The notes under the pieces: generated by a model
The model's database searches: none
What the model saw: the letters and a program-made list of their open reading frames with translations, nothing else
Told to the model about the DNA's origin: nothing
Part shown: piece after piece, positions 5,667 through 9,342 of the stretch
Layout of the letters: each line of letters opens with the position of its first letter
Numbering within the stretch: the stretch's first letter is position 1
Source: an uncultured Actinomycetes bacterium
GTDB lineage: Bacteria; Actinomycetota; Thermoleophilia; Gaiellales; F1-60-MAGs149
Reading direction: 5' to 3'
DNA length: 9,342 nucleotides
Assembly (NCBI GenBank): GCA_903873565.1
Contig: CAIQOY010000289.1
Coordinates: 1 to 9,342, forward strand
Program-made: the position numbers and the translations under genes

Positions 5667-7226
5667 ATGGCGATCATCCCCACCCACGTGGACCGCTCGG
5701 ACGCCGCCTTCGCCGAGCGGGCCGCGGCGATGGGCGCGCTCGTCGCCGAGCTCGCCGAGCGCCGCGCCCGGATCGCGGTCGGCGGCTCCGAGGCGGCGCG
5801 CGAGCGCCACCTCGGCCGCGGCAAGCTGCTCGCCCGCGACCGCGTCGACCGGCTGGTCGACCCGGAGGGCGCCTTCCTCGAGCTCGGGGCGCTCGCCGCG
5901 TGGGGCCTGTACGACGACGCCGTGCCGGCCGCCGGCATCGTCACGGGCATCGGGTCCGTGCAGGGCCGCCCCTGCGTGATCGTGGCCAACGACGCCACCG
6001 TCAAGGGCGGCACGTACTACCCGCTGACGGTCAAGAAGCACCTGCGGGCCCAGGAGGTCGCGCTCGAGAACCGCCTGCCCTGCCTGTACCTCGTCGACTC
6101 CGGCGGCGCCTACCTGCCGATGCAGGCCGACGTCTTCCCCGACCGCGACCACTTCGGCCGCATCTTCTACAACCAGGCGCGCATGTCGCAGGCCGGGATC
6201 CCCCAGCTGGCCGCCGTGATGGGCTCGTGCACCGCCGGCGGCGCCTACGTGCCGGCGATGAGCGACGAGACGGTGATCGTGCGCGGCACCGGCACGGTCT
6301 TCCTCGGCGGGCCGCCGCTGGTGAAGGCGGCGACCGGCGAGGAGGTGACGGCCGAGGAGCTCGGCGGCGCCTCCGTGCACGCCCGCATCTCCGGCGTCGC
6401 CGACCACGAGGCGGCCGACGACGAGCACGCCCTGGCGCTCCTGCGCGAGGCCGTCGCGACGCTCGGCCCCGCCCCCGCCGCCCCGTGGGCGGTCGAGGCG
6501 CCCGAGGTGCCCCTGCACGACCCCGAGGACCTGCTCGGGATCGTGCCGACGGACTACCGGGTGCCGTACGACGTGCGCGAGGTGATCGCGCGGATCGTCG
6601 ACGGCAGCCGCCTGCACGAGTTCAAGCCCGACTACGGCGAGACGCTGGTCTGCGGGTTCGGGGCGATCGAGGGCCAGCCGGTGGCGATCCTCGCCAACAA
6701 CGGCGTGCTCGTCTCCGCCGCCGCCCTCAAGGGCGCGCACTTCGTGGAGCTCGCCTGCCAGCGGCGGATCCCCCTCGTCTTCCTCCAGAACATCACCGGC
6801 TTCATGGTCGGCACGCGCGCCGAGCACGGCGGCATCGCCAAGGACGGCGCGAAGCTCGTGACCGCCGTCTCCTGCGCGCAGGTGCCCAAGTTCACGGTGG
6901 TGATCGGGGGGTCGTTCGGGGCCGGCAACTACGGCATGTGCGGACGCGCCTTCCAGCCGCGCCAGCTGTGGGCGTGGCCGAACGCGCGCACCGGCGTGAT
7001 GGGCGCCGAGCAGGCCGCGCTCGTGCTCGAGCAGGTCGGCAACGACGCCGCCGAGGAGGCCCGCACCCGGCTCGAGGCGGAGAGCGACGCGTACTTCTCG
7101 ACCGGGCGGCTCTGGGACGACGGCCTGATCGACCCGCGCGACACGCGCCGCGTGCTCGCCCTCGGCATCGCCGCCGCCGCCGGCGCCCCTGTGCCCGAGC
7201 CCTCCTTCGGCGTCTTCCGGATGTGA
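5667..7226 (+). CDS. liuB: Methylcrotonyl-CoA carboxylase beta (carboxyltransferase) subunit
   Basis: The carboxyltransferase half of a biotin-dependent acyl-CoA carboxylase. It moves carboxyl from carboxybiotin to 3-methylcrotonyl-CoA, giving 3-methylglutaconyl-CoA in leucine and isovalerate breakdown. The 519 residues match MCC-beta end to end: KGGTYYPLTVKKHLRAQE (113-130), LVDSGGAYLPMQ (142-153), PDRDHFGRIFYNQARMS (158-174), GSCTAGGAYVPAMSDE (186-201) around the first oxyanion loop, FLGGPPLVKAATGE (212-225), NITGFMVGT (375-383) and IGGSFGAGNYGMCGRAF (413-429) around the second. The end has FSTGRLWDDGLIDPRDTR (477-494), as in MCC rather than propionyl-CoA carboxylase. Geranyl-CoA carboxylase is the closest alternative, but the neighbouring LiuC-type hydratase favours MCC. 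Slightly shorter than Pseudomonas LiuB (~535). It is the first gene of its operon; the next start is 2 bases after the stop. Confidence 0.93.
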   Translation: MAIIPTHVDRSDAAFAERAAAMGALVAELAERRARIAVGGSEAARERHLGRGKLLARDRVDRLVDPEGAFLELGALAAWGLYDDAVPAAGIVTGIGSVQGRPCVIVANDATVKGGTYYPLTVKKHLRAQEVALENRLPCLYLVDSGGAYLPMQADVFPDRDHFGRIFYNQARMSQAGIPQLAAVMGSCTAGGAYVPAMSDETVIVRGTGTVFLGGPPLVKAATGEEVTAEELGGASVHARISGVADHEAADDEHALALLREAVATLGPAPAAPWAVEAPEVPLHDPEDLLGIVPTDYRVPYDVREVIARIVDGSRLHEFKPDYGETLVCGFGAIEGQPVAILANNGVLVSAAALKGAHFVELACQRRIPLVFLQNITGFMVGTRAEHGGIAKDGAKLVTAVSCAQVPKFTVVIGGSFGAGNYGMCGRAFQPRQLWAWPNARTGVMGAEQAALVLEQVGNDAAEEARTRLEAESDAYFSTGRLWDDGLIDPRDTRRVLALGIAAAAGAPVPEPSFGVFRM

Positions 7227-7228
7227 CG

Positions 7229-7984
7229 ATGGCCGACGCCGTCCAGACCGCGCGCCGCGGCCACCTGCTCGAGGTGGTGCTCGACCGCCCCGACCGCCGC
7301 AACGCCTTCGACGGCGCGATGATCGACGGCCTCGCCGCCGCCTTCGCCGACGTCGGCGACGCCCGCGCCGTGCTCCTGCGCGGCGAGGGCCCGAGCTTCA
7401 GCGCGGGCGCCGACCTCGACTGGATGCGGGCGAGCGTCGACCTCTCGCCCGACGAGAACCTCGCCGAGGGCCGCCGCCTCGGCGCGCTGTTCGCGGCGGT
7501 CGACGGCTGCCCCATCCCGGTGGTGGCCGCCGTCCACGGCCACGCGATCGGCGGCGGCGCCGGCCTCGTGGCCTGCGCGGACGTCGCGATCGCCGCGCCC
7601 GACGCGCGCTTCGCGTTCAGCGAGGTCCGGATCGGGCTCGTGCCCGCCACGATCTCGCCGTACGTGCTCGCCCGGATCGGCGCGGCCGCCGCGCGCCGCT
7701 ACCTGCTGACCGCGGAGCTGTTCCGGGCCGAGGAGGCGCTGCGGATCGGGCTCGTCGCCGGCGTCGCCGACGACCCCCGTGCCGAGGCCGCACGGCTGGC
7801 CGAGGCGATCGCGATGAACGGCCCCGACGCGGTGCGCGCCACGAAGCGCCTGATCCGCGAGCGGCCCGCCCCGGACGACCTGGCCCGGCTGATCGCGGAG
7901 GTACGCAGCTCCGACGAGGGCCAGGCCGGCCTGCGCGCCTTCCTGGCCGACGAGGATCCGCCGTGGCGATCCGCGCCGTCCTGA
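7229..7984 (+). CDS. liuC: Enoyl-CoA hydratase/isomerase family, likely methylglutaconyl-CoA hydratase
   Basis: A crotonase-fold enzyme of 251 residues, probably hydrating 3-methylglutaconyl-CoA to HMG-CoA. Visible motifs are LDRPDRRNAF (18-27), FSAGADLDWM (57-66, oxyanion/CoA loop), AIGGGAGLVACADVAIA (106-122) and FAFSEVRIGLVPATISPYV (128-146). Of the two catalytic Glu of classical crotonases, the one in SEVRIG is present (E132), while the GGGxEL position is Gly (G112). The combination with VPATISPYV resembles LiuC-type bacterial hydratases rather than FadB or human AUH. The ATG at 7229 is 2 bases after the liuB stop with only a weak upstream GGA, so coupling to liuB is likely. Its 3' end overlaps the biotin carboxylase start by 22 bases. 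The exact substrate is inferred from the flanking carboxylase genes; a generic enoyl-CoA hydratase is the alternative. Confidence 0.88.
   Translation: MADAVQTARRGHLLEVVLDRPDRRNAFDGAMIDGLAAAFADVGDARAVLLRGEGPSFSAGADLDWMRASVDLSPDENLAEGRRLGALFAAVDGCPIPVVAAVHGHAIGGGAGLVACADVAIAAPDARFAFSEVRIGLVPATISPYVLARIGAAAARRYLLTAELFRAEEALRIGLVAGVADDPRAEAARLAEAIAMNGPDAVRATKRLIRERPAPDDLARLIAEVRSSDEGQAGLRAFLADEDPPWRSAPS
7952..7956 (+). promoter_or_regulatory. Shine-Dalgarno deciding the biotin carboxylase GTG start
   Basis: GAGGA inside the hydratase gene lies 6 bases before GTG at 7963. It supports that start and the 22-base overlap. Confidence 0.75.
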
Positions 7985-9342
7985 TCGCCAACCGGGGCGA
8001 GATCGCCGTCCGCATCGCCCGCACCTGCCGGGAGCTCGGGATCGAGGCGATCGCGGTCCGCGCCCCCGACGACGCGGACGCGCTCCACACACGCGCCTGC
8101 GACCGCGTCGTCGACGTGCCGTCGTACCTCGACGCGGAGGCGATCGCCCGGGCGGCCGCGGCGGCCGGGGCGGACGCGGTCCACCCGGGCTACGGGTTCC
8201 TGTCGGAGCGGGGCGACGCGGCGCGCGCGGTCGAGGCCGCGGGGGCGATCTGGATCGGCCCCCCGCCGGACGTGCTCGACCGCACCGGCGACAAGCTCGA
8301 GGCCAAGGCGATCGCCGCGGCGGCGGGCGTGCCCGTCCTGCCGCAGGGCGACCCCGCCGACGTCGGCTACCCCCTGATCCTGAAGGCCGCCGCGGGCGGC
8401 GGCGGCCGCGGGATGCGCGTCGTGCGCGATCCCGCCGACCTCGAGGAGGCGCGCCGCGCCGCCGAGCGCGAGGCCGAGGCGGCCTTCGGCGACGGCCGCG
8501 TCTACGCCGAGCGGCTCGTCGAGCGCCCCCGCCACGTCGAGGTCCAGATCCTCGCCGACCGCCACGGCGGCGCGATCGCCCTCGGGGAGCGCGACTGCTC
8601 GGTCCAGCGCCGCCACCAGAAGGTGCTCGAGGAGGCGCCCTCCCCGGCCGTCGACCCCGACCTGCGCGAGCGGCTCGCGGCGGCGGCCGTCGCCTTCGCC
8701 CGCGCCGCGGGCTACGTCGGCGCCGGCACGGCGGAGTTCCTCGTCGACGCCGACGGCGCGATCTGGTTCCTCGAGCTCAACGCCCGCATCCAGGTCGAGC
8801 ACCCCGTCACCGAGCTCGTCACCGGGATCGACCTGGTCGCCGAGCAGATCCGCATCGCCGACGGCGGCGCGGTCGCCGACCCGCCCGCCGTGCGCGGGCA
8901 CGCGGTCGAGGTGCGCCTGTACGCGGAGGACCCGCTGTCGTTCCTGCCGCGGACCGGGACGATCGGCCGCCTCGCCCTGCCCGAGGGCGTCCGCTGCGAC
9001 GTGGGGATCGCCGAGGGCGATGCCGTCCCCGCGGCCTACGACCCGATGATCGCGAAGCTGATCGCACACGGCGAGGACCGCGCCGAGGCCCTCGCGCGCC
9101 TGACCGACGCGCTCGAGGCGGTCGAGGTGCGCGGCACCGTCACCAACCTCGCCTTCCTGCGCTGGCTGGTGCGCCAGCCCGACGTCGTCGCCGGCACGGC
9201 GACCACCGCCTTCCTCGACGAGAACCCGCCGCTCGGCCGCCGCCGCCGTCCGCGCGGGGCCTTCGCCGGGGCCTGGCGGCTCGGCGGGCCGCCCGCGGCG
9301 GCGGCGCTGCCCGTCCCGCAGGAGCCGGAGCGCGCCGGCGCC
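7963..9342 (+). CDS. liuD: Methylcrotonyl-CoA carboxylase alpha subunit, biotin carboxylase part (3' end outside window)
   Basis: The ATP-dependent biotin-carboxylating subunit, partner of LiuB. The 460 visible residues cover the complete biotin carboxylase domain: VLIANRGEIAVRIART (6-21), HPGYGFLSE (74-82), GDKLEAK (109-115), the ATP-grasp glycine loop KAAAGGGGRGMRV (141-153), HVEVQILAD (191-199), ERDCSVQRRHQKVLEEAPSPA (209-229), and FLELNARIQVEHPVTE (269-284) with R275 and E279 at the catalytic positions. The biotin-carboxylase C-terminal part is at RLYAEDPLSFLPRTG (318-332) and YDPMIAKLI (359-367). From ~425 the sequence turns into an Arg- and Ala-rich stretch that would lead to the BT domain and biotin-carrying domain beyond the window. 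The biotinylated Lys is therefore not seen. The GTG start is fixed by GAGGA and the MAIRAVLIANRGE alignment. The frame stays open to the last base. Confidence 0.92.
   Translation, partial: MAIRAVLIANRGEIAVRIARTCRELGIEAIAVRAPDDADALHTRACDRVVDVPSYLDAEAIARAAAAAGADAVHPGYGFLSERGDAARAVEAAGAIWIGPPPDVLDRTGDKLEAKAIAAAAGVPVLPQGDPADVGYPLILKAAAGGGGRGMRVVRDPADLEEARRAAEREAEAAFGDGRVYAERLVERPRHVEVQILADRHGGAIALGERDCSVQRRHQKVLEEAPSPAVDPDLRERLAAAAVAFARAAGYVGAGTAEFLVDADGAIWFLELNARIQVEHPVTELVTGIDLVAEQIRIADGGAVADPPAVRGHAVEVRLYAEDPLSFLPRTGTIGRLALPEGVRCDVGIAEGDAVPAAYDPMIAKLIAHGEDRAEALARLTDALEAVEVRGTVTNLAFLRWLVRQPDVVAGTATTAFLDENPPLGRRRRPRGAFAGAWRLGGPPAAAALPVPQEPERAGA

Noticed and set aside
1..9342. A novel defence, mobile or biosynthetic system
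   Set aside because: Every base outside short gaps belongs to recognisable metabolic, transport or regulatory families. No repeats, integrases, transposases, toxin-antitoxin pairs or unexplained genes were seen.

Overview
The window is very GC-rich (roughly three quarters G+C, strong G/C bias at third codon positions, GTG and ATG starts, tightly packed genes). It fits a high-GC actinobacterium with aerobic, heterotrophic catabolism. Family-level cues (actinobacterial-style -10 boxes placed almost directly on start codons, a leucine-degradation operon) point the same way, but I cannot name a genus. There are no RNA genes, mobile elements, CRISPR arrays or long non-coding stretches. The longest gap between genes is 82 bases.

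Region 1 (1-2525, + strand) is the end of an operon: the C-terminal part of a fused double ABC ATPase of the oligopeptide/dipeptide (Opp/Dpp) importer family, an SMP-30/gluconolactonase-type lactonase, and a short-chain dehydrogenase. All three are joined by 4-base stop/start overlaps. Region 2 (2522-4655, - strand) runs toward it: a divergent mannonate-dehydratase-like enzyme followed by a LacI-family repressor. The dehydratase has a promoter with a perfect 14-bp palindrome, TTGGATCGATCCAA, placed where a LacI-family repressor would block it. The two operons meet at a CTAG that is the stop codon of both. Together the lactonase, dehydrogenase, dehydratase, transporter and repressor look like a sugar-acid (aldonate/uronate) uptake and catabolism locus; the exact substrate is not visible.

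Region 3 (4666-5598, - strand) is a stand-alone homocysteine S-methyltransferase (MmuM type). Region 4 (5667-9342, + strand) is divergent from it and is the start of a leucine/isovalerate (liu) operon: methylcrotonyl-CoA carboxylase beta subunit, a LiuC-type methylglutaconyl-CoA hydratase, and the biotin-carboxylase-containing alpha subunit, which runs off the end of the window. These would carry 3-methylcrotonyl-CoA to HMG-CoA. The two divergent genes at 5598/5667 and the lacI gene each have a TANNNT box 6-11 bases before the start codon, which suggests leaderless or nearly leaderless transcripts.

I do not see a new kind of system here. The points most worth a second look are the putative LacI operator/promoter, the leaderless-type promoters, the fused ATPase, the substituted Asn in the dehydrogenase, and the unusual form of the mannonate dehydratase.
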